Shown: piece by piece, positions 24,262-32,511 of the stretch | Position numbering within the stretch: the first letter of the stretch is position 1 | Layout: each line of letters begins with the position of its first letter | DNA from: an uncultured Bacilli bacterium | GTDB lineage: Bacteria > Bacillota_I > Bacilli_A > RF39 > UBA660 | Length of the DNA stretch: 47,372 bases | Assembly (NCBI GenBank): GCA_947630935.1 | Contig: CANRJL010000001.1 | Coordinates: 1-47,372, forward strand | Reading direction: 5' to 3' | Made by a program: the position numbers and the translations under genes | Notes under the pieces: generated by a model | The model's database searches: none | What the model was told of the DNA's origin: nothing | What the model saw: only the letters and a program-made list of their open reading frames with translations

Positions 24262-25312
24262 GATTACTTTGATATCTTGGAACATTGGGGTTTATTTTAA
24301 GAGCTTTTTTTAAATATTTAATTGCTTCTTTAGGATGACCATTATAAAAATAAATAATACTTACTAAATCATAAAATGAATCATTCCAAGCAAATTCTTC
24401 GTTAATGTAAGATTTGCTTTTTTCTTTTATTTTTAAAGCTTCTTTGATATATTTTAAGGCTTTTGGATAATCTTTTGTTTGATAATAAAAATAGGCTATT
24501 TCAACATAAGGCTCTTTTAAGTATGGAGCTTCATAGATGGCTTTTTGATACCATAATTCAGTCTCAGGTAAATAATTTTTCTTAAAGTAACTTCTTGCTA
24601 TAAAACGCATTGAAGCGCATCGTTCGTCTGGCCAAGTGGCATTGGGACAAGCTAAATGTTTATGTAAAGTAGCAATGCATAAATCATTTTGATTATAAAA
24701 CATGTATTCTCTTCCTAAATAGTGTAAATTTCGGTCATCATTGGGGTCTTCTTTGACACTTAATTCTAAAAGTGGTAAATAATTAGCACGAGATTTGTGG
24801 GTATCTGGATAGTGTTTAATGACAATATCAGTTTCAATATATGTTTCTGGTTCAGAGGTTGTTAAGATTTCATGAACTGGATGAAGCCAAGTATAATTTT
24901 TTAAAGAATGAATTTTATCCTGTCTAAATGTGACTAAAGGAACATCAAATTCATTTAATTTCCAGTGATAAGTATAACGGTATCTGGTGTTATCTTGATG
25001 ATTCCATGCTTTTTCTAATTTTTCGCGCCAACCACTGACAATTACTTCATCTAAATCAAGACTACAACAAATATCTGCATCAGCCGGAAGCATTTTTAAG
25101 GCAAGATTGCGAGCTTCATCAAACCGCCAAGGAGTGATTATTTTTTCTTGGACAATAACTCCCCTTTCTTTTAAAAGTTTGACTGTATTATCAGTTGAAC
25201 CAGTATCTAATACATAAATTTCATCGGCTTCTTTGATTGAATCAAGCCAACGATTTACAAATTGTTCTTCATTTTTACTAATAGCATAGACAATTATTTT
25301 ACATTTTTTCAT
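24221..25312 (-). CDS. GT2 glycosyltransferase with C-terminal TPR repeats
   Basis: 363 residues. The N-terminal 200 are a family 2 glycosyltransferase domain: IIVYAISKNEEQFVNRWLDS, DTGSTDNTV nucleotide-sugar loop, and the CSLDLDEV acidic motif that binds metal and sugar nucleotide. Residues from about 230 to 350 contain TPR-like helices (PYLKEPYVEIAYFYYQTKDYPKALKYIKEAL, and a second copy near 325-345). Such GT2-TPR proteins often glycosylate surface proteins or make wall polysaccharide; substrate not readable here. No membrane segment. It is placed between the sortase and a membrane Ig-like protein, so surface modification is plausible. It converges on the sortase and shares 41 coding bases with it. 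Confidence 0.85.
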   Translation of the reverse strand: MKKCKIIVYAISKNEEQFVNRWLDSIKEADEIYVLDTGSTDNTVKLLKERGVIVQEKIITPWRFDEARNLALKMLPADADICCSLDLDEVIVSGWREKLEKAWNHQDNTRYRYTYHWKLNEFDVPLVTFRQDKIHSLKNYTWLHPVHEILTTSEPETYIETDIVIKHYPDTHKSRANYLPLLELSVKEDPNDDRNLHYLGREYMFYNQNDLCIATLHKHLACPNATWPDERCASMRFIARSYFKKNYLPETELWYQKAIYEAPYLKEPYVEIAYFYYQTKDYPKALKYIKEALKIKEKSKSYINEEFAWNDSFYDLVSIIYFYNGHPKEAIKYLKKALKINPNVPRYQSNLKLMSESLKASHE

Positions 25313-25343
25313 ATGTTATTTCTCCCTCTTTGTATTCTATGCC

Positions 25344-25371
25344 AAAAAAAAAGTTTGTCTTATGACAAACT
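25344..25371 (-). terminator. Terminator of the Ig-like membrane protein gene
   Basis: AGTTTGTC (25352-25359) pairs with GACAAACT (25364-25371) around a 4-base loop, followed on the minus strand by nine T. The stop codon falls in the loop. Confidence 0.9.
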
Positions 25372-26847
25372 ACACTTATCACCTAAATTTTCATGGAATG
25401 TAGATATTTCTTGGAATGTTTGAGGCGCTTGTTCTAAGTTAAATTCGGCTTTTAAATCTTCAAGCTTCATTTCGGTTTTTAAAGATAATTTATTATCACT
25501 ATCTTTAAAAGTCGCTACTCCTTTATTGTTATCAATTGTGGAATTTTGATTATATTCTTCTTTGGCTTTTAAGTAGTCTTCAGACCCTTTAAATTGATAA
25601 TCTAATATTTTGTTAATTGAAACAATTTCGTTATTAGCAGATATGCCATATTTATAGCTACTTGTTACTGTAGCAGAGGTTGTTGTTTCTTCTTCAGCAT
25701 TGCTTACGCAATCTAGAACCATTACTGGAGCATTTTCAGTAACAATTAATGAAGCATTTACTTTAGTTTCATGATTTAAATCATCACGAATAGTTAATGG
25801 AATTGTATATTCGCCTTCTTTTTTAACTAATTCTTCTAAAGAAATTGTTTCATCCGCTATTATTATTTCACATTTATCTTCTAAAGATGGGTCTTCACAA
25901 CTAAGAACAAAATCTTCTAAAGATACATTAGTATTTGGAGTTGTGAATACTTCTTTTAATTCTACTTCTGGTCCTAGAGTATCATGAACAGTAATATCTT
26001 TGGTTATTGGTTGTTTTAATGATGGGCAAGTTATTGTATATGAATAATTGCCAGTCTCATTGATATTTATATTCGAAACATCTAAGGTACATGAATTAGC
26101 ATCTATTCCAGTAAAATCAGCAAAATCAGTTATTTTTGAGGAAAGTGTTTTTCCTAATTCCCATTCACTTATTTTAGGAGTTACGATTGTTTGAGGAGTT
26201 TTAGTATTAGCTATATTTAAAAAATAATATACACCCATGCCAATGGATAAGATTAAGATAACAACTAAAATAATGATTATAATCTTTTTAGTATTATCTT
26301 TCTTGTGTGGCTCTTGGACAGGCAAAGGGTTAGAATTTTCTGTAGGTGTGGCAATTCCCCCAAAAGTCGGTGGGTTTGTTTCAATTACATTAATATTATT
26401 ATTTACATTTGGTTGTTCAGATGCAATAGGTTGAGTCTTTTCTTCTGGTTTCTTTATTAATGGTGTATCAGCAGTTAAGGTACTTCCGACTAATGGCTCT
26501 GGAGTTGGGGTTGTTACTTCATTTACGACAACTCCCTCTGGTGCAAGATTTAATTCTTCTACTTGTTCATTAACTGGTTGAAGGTTTTCTAAAACACTTG
26601 GCTGGGAAGTTGGTTGTTCAGGTAAAATAGCAGCTTGCGGTGCTGGTTGGGGTGCCATAGGTGGTATAGGAGGCGTGATAGGTGTTGGTGGAATAGGGTT
26701 AATATTTTCGGATAAAGCTTCTACTTGTGGCGCTGGTTCGTTATTAGGTACAGGTGGTGTTTGGGTTGGTTGTAATGGTTCAACTGGTGGAGTTGAACCT
26801 GCATTTGAATTAGTTTCATTATTTAAATTTAAGTCATCAATATTCAT
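25360..26847 (-). CDS. Bitopic membrane protein: Pro-rich cytoplasmic domain, TM, Ig-like ectodomain
   Basis: 495 residues. About 185 N-terminal residues are Pro/Gln/Glu-rich and disordered, without signal peptide; a lysine-rich stop-transfer and membrane helix lie near 188-212; the outside part starts with a possible Ig-like module (ISEWELGKTLSS, a cysteine pair) and continues with a second (KDITVHDTLGPEVELKEV) like the DUF5011/bacterial Ig-like domains, ending with an unknown domain of about 100 residues holding two more cysteines. The layout resembles cell-envelope proteins that link the cytoplasm or membrane with the wall. I use the ATG at 26847 because GAGGGG lies nine bases before it and the alternative at 26889 falls within the promoter. 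Function unknown. Confidence 0.8.
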   Translation of the reverse strand: MNIDDLNLNNETNSNAGSTPPVEPLQPTQTPPVPNNEPAPQVEALSENINPIPPTPITPPIPPMAPQPAPQAAILPEQPTSQPSVLENLQPVNEQVEELNLAPEGVVVNEVTTPTPEPLVGSTLTADTPLIKKPEEKTQPIASEQPNVNNNINVIETNPPTFGGIATPTENSNPLPVQEPHKKDNTKKIIIIILVVILILSIGMGVYYFLNIANTKTPQTIVTPKISEWELGKTLSSKITDFADFTGIDANSCTLDVSNININETGNYSYTITCPSLKQPITKDITVHDTLGPEVELKEVFTTPNTNVSLEDFVLSCEDPSLEDKCEIIIADETISLEELVKKEGEYTIPLTIRDDLNHETKVNASLIVTENAPVMVLDCVSNAEEETTTSATVTSSYKYGISANNEIVSINKILDYQFKGSEDYLKAKEEYNQNSTIDNNKGVATFKDSDNKLSLKTEMKLEDLKAEFNLEQAPQTFQEISTFHENLGDKCSLS

Positions 26848-26880
26848 ACTGATTACCCCTCTTCTATTTTCATAATTAAT

Positions 26881-26909
26881 ATTATACAATTATTTTTTTA
26901 AAATAGCAA
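26881..26909 (-). promoter_or_regulatory. Promoter for the Ig-like membrane protein gene
   Basis: Minus strand: TTGCTA (26909-26904), 17 bases, TATAAT (26886-26881). It sits directly after the terminator of the Tad operon. Confidence 0.75.
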
Positions 26910-26939
26910 CTATCTTTCTTTATGTGTTAAAGCTTAATT

Positions 26940-26962
26940 AAAAAAACATTGAATATTCAATG
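26940..26962 (-). terminator. Terminator of the Tad operon
   Basis: CATTGAATATTCAATG (26947-26962) is a perfect inverted repeat directly after the stop codon of the TadZ-like gene, followed on the minus strand by seven T. Confidence 0.8.
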
Positions 26963-28000
26963 CTATTTAAAAATATTAAATAATTTACCATTTTTACTTT
27001 CAATATTTTGAGAGTCAAATCTATCAAAACCCATTTTTATTAAGAGTTCATCAATTTGTGGATAATTATCTAACTTATCATCTAAATATGGTAAATTAAA
27101 ATAAACCTTGCTACTTGATTCATATTCAAAATCAGTAACATCATTTTTATTTAAAACACTTCGATTTAAAATAATTTTTTTACCTTTTAATTTTTCAAAA
27201 ATTTTTTGGTCTCTTCTAATTAATTTATTTAATTTAATTAAACCTGGTTCAATTAAATAAAGAACGTCATTGCAATAATCTTCTTTGCCTTCTTCGTTTA
27301 AATCAATTAATAAAACATCAGCATTATAATTAGATGATATAAATTTTTGGAGTTCAAAATGATTGGTATTTTTTAAGGTACGGTCATTTAAGTAAATAAA
27401 ATCATTTTTATCTACTTCAACAGCAATTACTTTATATTTTTTTTCTAATTCTTTTTTTAACAAGTAAGTAAGAGTTGTACTTCCAGCATGGTCAGTAACA
27501 TTTTTAAGGCCAATAATACGAAGATGTTTTATTGGTTCTTCTTCTCTTTTTTCTTTATCTTTATTTTTCTTAGAATTAGAATGAGAAGCATGTTCTTCTT
27601 CATCATCAGTTATAAAACCACCTAATTGATGATATTGAGCAACATCTTTATAACTATTAGGGTTATCTATTAAAAAGTTAATAGAATCGATATTTCTGGT
27701 AAAATTATAAATTCCCATTGAAACTAATGCTGATAAATATTTGGGACTATTTACAACTTCAGAATCATCTAAAAGAATAATTACTTTACTCATGTCTAAA
27801 TTAACAGATAATTGTTGCATAGTTGTAATATTTTGATAATCTTTAATTGCTGTAATATCTAATATCATTTTGTTATAAAAGAAATTACTAAATTGAGCAA
27901 TTAATTCTTCGGGTGTAAATTCTCCAGATATACTTTTGATAATATCAATATCAAGATTATTTAGTAATGTTTCATATTTATTTACTACTTTTACATTCAT
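26963..28000 (-). CDS. TadZ/CpaE-like pilus localisation protein with degenerate P-loop
   Basis: 345 residues, last gene of the Tad operon. Residues 1-120 look like a receiver-type alpha/beta domain (VIILLDDSEVV), then a charged Lys/Glu linker, then a MinD/ParA-like domain from about 160. The P-loop position reads NVTDHAGSTTLTYLL, which lacks the KGGxGK core: there is a Gly but no signature lysines, so ATP binding is likely weak or lost. The later strands VLLIDLNEE and IILNRSVL fit the fold. TadZ/CpaE proteins place the pilus machine at a pole; some family members are also atypical. The call rests on fold pattern plus operon position. AAGGAGG precedes the ATG. Confidence 0.7.
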   Translation of the reverse strand: MNVKVVNKYETLLNNLDIDIIKSISGEFTPEELIAQFSNFFYNKMILDITAIKDYQNITTMQQLSVNLDMSKVIILLDDSEVVNSPKYLSALVSMGIYNFTRNIDSINFLIDNPNSYKDVAQYHQLGGFITDDEEEHASHSNSKKNKDKEKREEEPIKHLRIIGLKNVTDHAGSTTLTYLLKKELEKKYKVIAVEVDKNDFIYLNDRTLKNTNHFELQKFISSNYNADVLLIDLNEEGKEDYCNDVLYLIEPGLIKLNKLIRRDQKIFEKLKGKKIILNRSVLNKNDVTDFEYESSSKVYFNLPYLDDKLDNYPQIDELLIKMGFDRFDSQNIESKNGKLFNIFK

Positions 28001-28012
28001 TTTAGTCCTCCT

Positions 28013-28492
28013 TTATTGCCAAGTTAAATCATCTATTGGATTGGTCATTTCTAATGTTGAGCCTTTAATATCAAAGGTAAGTAAATCACCAATTACAGGC
28101 AATTTGAAATTAAAAAATAGTTTTACTTCATATTTAAATTGATTGGCATTAGCACTACTGGATTGTGATTTTTGCTTTTTAATGCAATATAAATATCTTG
28201 TTTTATCATTAGATTCTACATATTTTAATTCTGGACTATTGAGACTTGATACACCATATTCTCCAGTTTTACAAGTATGAACTGTATTATAACTATTATA
28301 TGTTAGATAATTGTTAATGATATTGATACTTGTTTCTTGCACACCTTCATATTTTTCAATTATAGATAGTATTTCATTTTTTAATTTAAATGATTTACTA
28401 TAATTTAAAGATAATGATAAAAATGATGCAAAAATAAGAATAAAAGCTACAACTAAACCTAATAACCATGTAGACCCGATTGATTCTCTCAT
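28013..28492 (-). CDS. TadE-like pseudopilin / membrane protein, 159 aa
   Basis: An N-terminal MRESIG, a membrane helix (about residues 8-28), a coiled region and a C-terminal strand set KLFFNFKLPVIGDLLTFDIKGSTLEM, which matches the closing part of its neighbour at 28489 and is typical of TadE-like minor pseudopilins (F-x-LPV-x-x-L-x-F-x-I-x-G). Two cysteines in the ectodomain. It overlaps the previous gene by four bases (ATGA), so translation is coupled and the two products probably work as a pair at the pilus base or tip. It has no cleavable Sec signal and no classic prepilin cleavage site. Confidence 0.75.
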   Translation of the reverse strand: MRESIGSTWLLGLVVAFILIFASFLSLSLNYSKSFKLKNEILSIIEKYEGVQETSINIINNYLTYNSYNTVHTCKTGEYGVSSLNSPELKYVESNDKTRYLYCIKKQKSQSSSANANQFKYEVKLFFNFKLPVIGDLLTFDIKGSTLEMTNPIDDLTWQ

Positions 28493-29031
28493 GAAACTAC
28501 ATCACCTACCATTGTTTTCGTATCTCCTTTAATTTTAAAGTTAAAAATATTATGAAATATTGGCAAATCTAATTGATAAAAGACAATTACTCGATAGTAT
28601 AATACATTAGGAAGTTCATTCATTACACAATTTCCGCCATTACCACAAATTCTATTTTGAATATTTTTATCACTTTCGATTTTAGCAATGCAAAAAGCAG
28701 GATTTTTATCATCTGATTTGCCATTTCTTGAAAAGCCATGATAAGTAACTTTTTCATCATTAATATATTCATCGGTTGGGCATTCTCCTGTAACACGGTA
28801 TGCACTTTCATTTAAATAATTAGCAATTTCACAAATTTCAGTATTATCGTTTGAATTAACACATGATGTTGCCATCTCAATACCATTATAACTTTGAATA
28901 GTTTGAATTATTTTATCTTTTACATTAAATGCTTTGGACTGATTTATTGTAAGGCACATAAAGCCCGCGAAAAGCAAGACAAAAAATATAACTATTTGAA
29001 ATAGAAAACTGCCACCTATTGCTTCTCTCAT
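28489..29031 (-). CDS. TadE-like pseudopilin / membrane protein, 180 aa
   Basis: Paralogue of the 159-residue protein: MREAIG start, membrane helix (about 9-28), helix with KDKIIQTIQSYNGIE that aligns with KNEILSIIEKYEGVQ of the neighbour, a Cys-rich middle (about seven cysteines, including CGNGGNC), and a C-terminal FYQLDLPIFHNIFNFKIKGDT. Probably a minor pilin of the Tad system. The extra Cys-rich loop is unusual for this class and suggests disulfides outside the cell. It is 18 bases after the pilin-like gene at 29050 and overlaps the next gene by ATGA. Confidence 0.75.
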   Translation of the reverse strand: MREAIGGSFLFQIVIFFVLLFAGFMCLTINQSKAFNVKDKIIQTIQSYNGIEMATSCVNSNDNTEICEIANYLNESAYRVTGECPTDEYINDEKVTYHGFSRNGKSDDKNPAFCIAKIESDKNIQNRICGNGGNCVMNELPNVLYYRVIVFYQLDLPIFHNIFNFKIKGDTKTMVGDVVS

Positions 29032-29049
29032 CAGGCTACTCCTTTCTTT

Positions 29050-29313
29050 TTATCCTTTCCAAGGGCATTCAAATGTATTTTGGGTACTAGAGCAACTTTT
29101 TTGCTCACCATTTTGCTCAGTAGGCATACAACATTTTACGGTAATACAATTTCCAGAACTACATTTTTCACATACAGCTTGAGAGCATTTAGTATTTTCA
29201 TCCATATTTTGACGAATTAAAGGCCAAATAGTAAAATAGAAAAAGGCTGACAAAGCCCCTATTCCAATAACTATTGCTACTGTAATATTTAATTCGCCTG
29301 TTGCCTCTTTCAT
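29050..29313 (-). CDS. Cys-rich Flp-like pilin, copy 2
   Basis: 87 residues. MKEATGELN is identical to the start of copy 1, followed by a membrane helix (about 10-32) and a short tail with eight cysteines. The size, single helix after a short charged leader with a glutamate, and place in the Tad operon fit a Flp-type pilin, but ordinary Flp pilins have no such Cys-rich tail. The paralogous pair probably arose by tandem duplication and then diverged in the tail. The helix could pack in the pilus core with the Cys-rich part facing out. Flp identity is inferred from context rather than from clear homology. Confidence 0.7.
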   Translation of the reverse strand: MKEATGELNITVAIVIGIGALSAFFYFTIWPLIRQNMDENTKCSQAVCEKCSSGNCITVKCCMPTEQNGEQKSCSSTQNTFECPWKG

Positions 29314-29331
29314 TTATTCCTCCTAATATTA

Positions 29332-29598
29332 TTATGGATTTGGGTTTTCTGGTGAGCTTTCATCTTTGTATGTGCAAGAAAAAGTCTCAGATTCTCCAGG
29401 TATTGAACAGCCTGTACAAGTTCTCGTACCTCCTACGCCTTCATCACAATTCGTACATTGAGCAGCAGCACATTTTGTATTGTTTGTAATAGAATTTCTT
29501 ACAGTTGGCCAGACAAATGCATAGAAGAATGCAGCTACAGCAGCTATTGCTACTACAGTGATAACAGTCATATTTAATTCACCTGTTGCTTCTTTCAT
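29332..29598 (-). CDS. Cys-rich Flp-like pilin, copy 1
   Basis: 88 residues. MKEATGELN, a hydrophobic helix very rich in Ala and Val (about 10-30), then FVWPTVRNSI and a tail with six cysteines in pairs (QC..C, TC..C) ending in a Pro/Glu/Asn stretch. It is the first of five consecutive small membrane proteins and has a strong promoter of its own within the operon plus an AGGAGG site, as expected for the major subunit. No G|xxxxE class III prepilin site is obvious: the acidic residue of the leader is at position 3 and another at 7, before the helix. Flp-type pilin by context. Confidence 0.72.
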   Translation of the reverse strand: MKEATGELNMTVITVVAIAAVAAFFYAFVWPTVRNSITNNTKCAAAQCTNCDEGVGGTRTCTGCSIPGESETFSCTYKDESSPENPNP

Positions 29599-29628
29599 AA
29601 TATTCCTCCTAACTCTATATATAATTTT

Positions 29629-29657
29629 ATTATATCTTTTTTTGCTTTTTTTATCAA
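29629..29657 (-). promoter_or_regulatory. Internal promoter for the pilin genes
   Basis: Minus strand: TTGATA (29657-29652), 17 bases, TATAAT (29634-29629), in the 77-base gap between tadC and pilin copy 1. It would raise pilin expression above that of the assembly genes. Confidence 0.8.
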
Positions 29658-29675
29658 TAAATTTTTATTTGTTTA

Positions 29676-30464
29676 CTATACATTTAACATCATTAATAAG
29701 GCAAAGACTAGAAGAACCATTACTCCTACTCCTGTAGCTACAAGCATTTGCATTGTTTTCTTTTCCATTTTTTCTAATCGCTCTTTATATTTTAATTCCC
29801 GAGCCTTTTGTTGAAGATTAGAAATTGTTCTAGAAAACGCTAATAATTGTTCTTGCTTATGTTCTTGTCTTCCCAAAGATAAACGATATAAAAGACGCAT
29901 CATTCGCATTGAATCACGAACTGGGTAGGTTTTAGCAAAATTTATGTAAGGGTTTATAGTATTATCGCCGGAATTAATTTCGTTAATTAATTCTTGTAAA
30001 CCTTCTTTAAAAATTGGGGGAGCATCTTCAATAGACTTTCCTAAAGCTACAGGAACTGTATAATGTTGAATTAAGATTTCTAAGCTTTTTAAATAGTAAG
30101 GTAACATTGAATCAATATCATGTAAATGACGACGATAGTATTTTTTTAAATTACTATAGTCCATTTTAAAAACTAAATAACCAATTATTATTGAGAATAA
30201 AACGGTGATGTAAGAAATGTTTGAGATAAAGAAACATAATAGAACAACGATAATAATTAAGCCTCTTTTGACTCTTTTATTAAATAGAAAATCTGGGTTT
30301 ACTGAGTCACCATATCTTGCTCTTACATAAAAGTCCCAATCACTTTCTTTTAACTTTTGAAAATAAACTTCATTATCTGATACAAAACGATTGACACTGA
30401 TACGTCCGGTATAATTTAAAGCAAAGAATAAAATCAAGGCTAAAGCTATTATTTCAAAATACAT
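29676..30464 (-). CDS. tadC: TadC-like inner membrane pilus assembly protein
   Basis: 262 residues, T2SS-F superfamily. One helix at the start, a pair near residues 68-100, and a last one at about 238-260, with the cytoplasmic F domain between (about 105-235) ending in the conserved ARELKYKERLEKMEKKTMQML run that precedes the final helix in TadC proteins. Forms the platform with TadB on which the ATPase CpaF acts. Its start codon shares one base with the stop of tadB, so translation is coupled. Length fits the family. Confidence 0.87.
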   Translation of the reverse strand: MYFEIIALALILFFALNYTGRISVNRFVSDNEVYFQKLKESDWDFYVRARYGDSVNPDFLFNKRVKRGLIIIVVLLCFFISNISYITVLFSIIIGYLVFKMDYSNLKKYYRRHLHDIDSMLPYYLKSLEILIQHYTVPVALGKSIEDAPPIFKEGLQELINEINSGDNTINPYINFAKTYPVRDSMRMMRLLYRLSLGRQEHKQEQLLAFSRTISNLQQKARELKYKERLEKMEKKTMQMLVATGVGVMVLLVFALLMMLNV

Positions 30465-31360
30465 TATTCCACCCCCACATCTTCATAATAAAACCTTTCT
30501 CCTTTATATAAGAAGAAACAGTTTATCCAAATAATGGCATGGAGAATAAATTGAACATACCACATATCTAATAGTTTTAAATATGAAGCAGTGCCCAATA
30601 AAAATTGCATAGCCATAACTAATAAGAATAATGCTAGACCAAAAGTAACAAATCTTTTATGAAAATCAGCTCGGTCTATTTGGTCCCGATAAACTCCTTC
30701 AACTAGTGAGTCGATGTCCATTGATAAATTTTCTAATGCTTCACCAGAGTCTTTAGCGCCTTCTTTAGTTATTTGTAAAAATAATTGATTCATATTTTTA
30801 ACCATATAATAAGGATATTTTTTATTAAAGAAATCAATTGATTCATCGATAGTACCATTTTGATAAGACATATTTATCATGGTTTTAACATCTTCTAAAA
30901 CAGGGTTTTCTAAAATGCCAGAATCTCTTACTCCTTCAAGAGATTTAACAAAACTTTGCGTTGTTGTAAATTCCATAATGACATTGGTTGTATATGTCTG
31001 AATTTGTTCAAAAATAAATTCGGAATAAGCTTTTTGGCAGCGAAGATAAGCTAAAAAAGGAATAAATAAAACTGCTATAACTGCATATATAATAGCAACA
31101 ATTATATTGTAAAAATATAAATAAGATATAACTCCGGCAAAACCTGCAAATAAAATAACTTGGGTTATATATTGCCGAGGAGTATATTCTTGACCTAATT
31201 CTTTTACTTTTTCTCTTACTTTGACAAAACTATAATTGGAATATTTATTATAAGCATTGTTAATGCTTGTTGCAAAAAACTTATAAACATTTTCCCCATT
31301 ATTCAGATAATAGGATACAGCAAAAATGGCCAAAGCTAATAATAATATAAGTTCAATCAT
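30464..31360 (-). CDS. tadB: TadB-like inner membrane pilus assembly protein
   Basis: 298 residues, T2SS-F superfamily. A starting helix, two helices near 67-105, a cytoplasmic F domain with the segments FVKSLEGVRDSG and TKEGAKDSGEALENLSMDIDSL, and two C-terminal helices. With TadC it forms the membrane platform of the Tad pilus machine. It follows the ATPase gene by 15 bases and overlaps tadC by one base. AAGGAATA precedes the ATG. Confidence 0.85.
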   Translation of the reverse strand: MIELILLLALAIFAVSYYLNNGENVYKFFATSINNAYNKYSNYSFVKVREKVKELGQEYTPRQYITQVILFAGFAGVISYLYFYNIIVAIIYAVIAVLFIPFLAYLRCQKAYSEFIFEQIQTYTTNVIMEFTTTQSFVKSLEGVRDSGILENPVLEDVKTMINMSYQNGTIDESIDFFNKKYPYYMVKNMNQLFLQITKEGAKDSGEALENLSMDIDSLVEGVYRDQIDRADFHKRFVTFGLALFLLVMAMQFLLGTASYLKLLDMWYVQFILHAIIWINCFFLYKGERFYYEDVGVE

Positions 31361-31375
31361 TTTTATTCCTTCTTT

Positions 31376-32479
31376 CTATAGAGTTTCTATAGCGCTTTTT
31401 TGAGGTGATTCATTTACTTTATCTTCACCTTGATAAATATCATCTGGCAAAGTTATACCCGAAATGGCTAAATAATCTTTTAAATGTTTAGTTGGGTTGT
31501 TCATGGTTATTTCGCCTGTAAGAGTTTTTTGAAAGATGGTATTAACTTGGGCTTTATTATTTTCATCAACATAAAATTCACATATTTCCATAATTTCTCT
31601 TTGAAATCTGCCTAATTCTTTACTCATGTATCCTTTAACATATATTCCTATTTGAACATAACGATGGATAGTTGATAGAAACTGGTCAACATCAATATTA
31701 CTTTCTATAAGGGCAAACATTCGCAATGGAATTAAACTGGCTTTGTCAGAGTGAATAGTTGATAAAATATGATGCCCTGATGATATACTATTTCTAACAG
31801 CCATGACAGCTTCAGCGCTTCGCACTTCGGAAAGTAAAATCCAGATTGGGTTTTGCCGCATACAGGTTACTAAAACATCGGTATAACTGGCAATATTATT
31901 TGTTTTCATAGCAATTATATCACGATGAGGAAAAATGCGGTCTAGATGAAGCTCTAAGGTATCTTCAATGGTAATTATTTTTTCGTTTTCTTTAGTATGT
32001 GCGGCTAAATATTTGACAAGCTCAGTTTTTCCTGAACCTGTTTCCCCACTTACGATAATATTAGCATGACCTTCGACACATTTTAATAAAAAATCAAGTA
32101 GACTTGCCGAAACATATTTTTCGTTTAATAATTTTTCACGATTTAATCTTATTTTGGATGGTGTTTTACGAATTTGGCACGCAATACCATTCGTAGCAAT
32201 TGAATCGTGGATAAAGTTTAAACGAAGTTCTGCACTTTCAGCATCCAAAAAAGGATGAGCCATATTAAATGTTTTTCCCATAACATTAGCACATTGAAAT
32301 GCTAATTTTTCTAAAAGTGCATTATTTATTTCTGGCCTTTCTACTTGATAAACTCCTTTTGTAAGGGATTTTAACCAAACCTGTCCATTATTGTCATATG
32401 AGATATCAGTAATATCTTCGTCTCTTAGAAATTCTTCAATAGGTCCAAAATCTAATTGTGAAAATATTGCATCATTCAT
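31376..32479 (-). CDS. cpaF: CpaF/TadA-type pilus assembly ATPase
   Basis: 367 residues, secretion ATPase of the VirB11/PulE superfamily. Motifs: Walker A GETGSGKTE at 145-153, Asp-box IEDTLEL at 171-177, Walker B region WILLSEVR at 213-220 (Ser-Glu where Gly-Glu is usual), His box STIHSD at 240-245. The N-terminal domain (about 1-130) contains the usual conserved VWLKS and RLNFIHD parts but is shorter than in Proteobacterial CpaF. ATP hydrolysis drives pilin assembly. Sits between the SAF-domain protein and TadB as in other Tad loci. Confidence 0.93.
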   Translation of the reverse strand: MNDAIFSQLDFGPIEEFLRDEDITDISYDNNGQVWLKSLTKGVYQVERPEINNALLEKLAFQCANVMGKTFNMAHPFLDAESAELRLNFIHDSIATNGIACQIRKTPSKIRLNREKLLNEKYVSASLLDFLLKCVEGHANIIVSGETGSGKTELVKYLAAHTKENEKIITIEDTLELHLDRIFPHRDIIAMKTNNIASYTDVLVTCMRQNPIWILLSEVRSAEAVMAVRNSISSGHHILSTIHSDKASLIPLRMFALIESNIDVDQFLSTIHRYVQIGIYVKGYMSKELGRFQREIMEICEFYVDENNKAQVNTIFQKTLTGEITMNNPTKHLKDYLAISGITLPDDIYQGEDKVNESPQKSAIETL

Positions 32480-32511
32480 TATGGCTCATCCCTTTCTATT
32501 CTTTTTATTCT

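Noticed and set aside
26848..26889. Earlier start for the Ig-like membrane protein
   Set aside because: The ATG at 26889 lies upstream of the -10 box of its promoter and lacks a ribosome site.
29301..29489. Plus-strand 62-residue frame over the pilin gene
   Set aside because: Antisense to pilin copy 1, which has promoter, ribosome site and paralogue; no support for the plus-strand frame.
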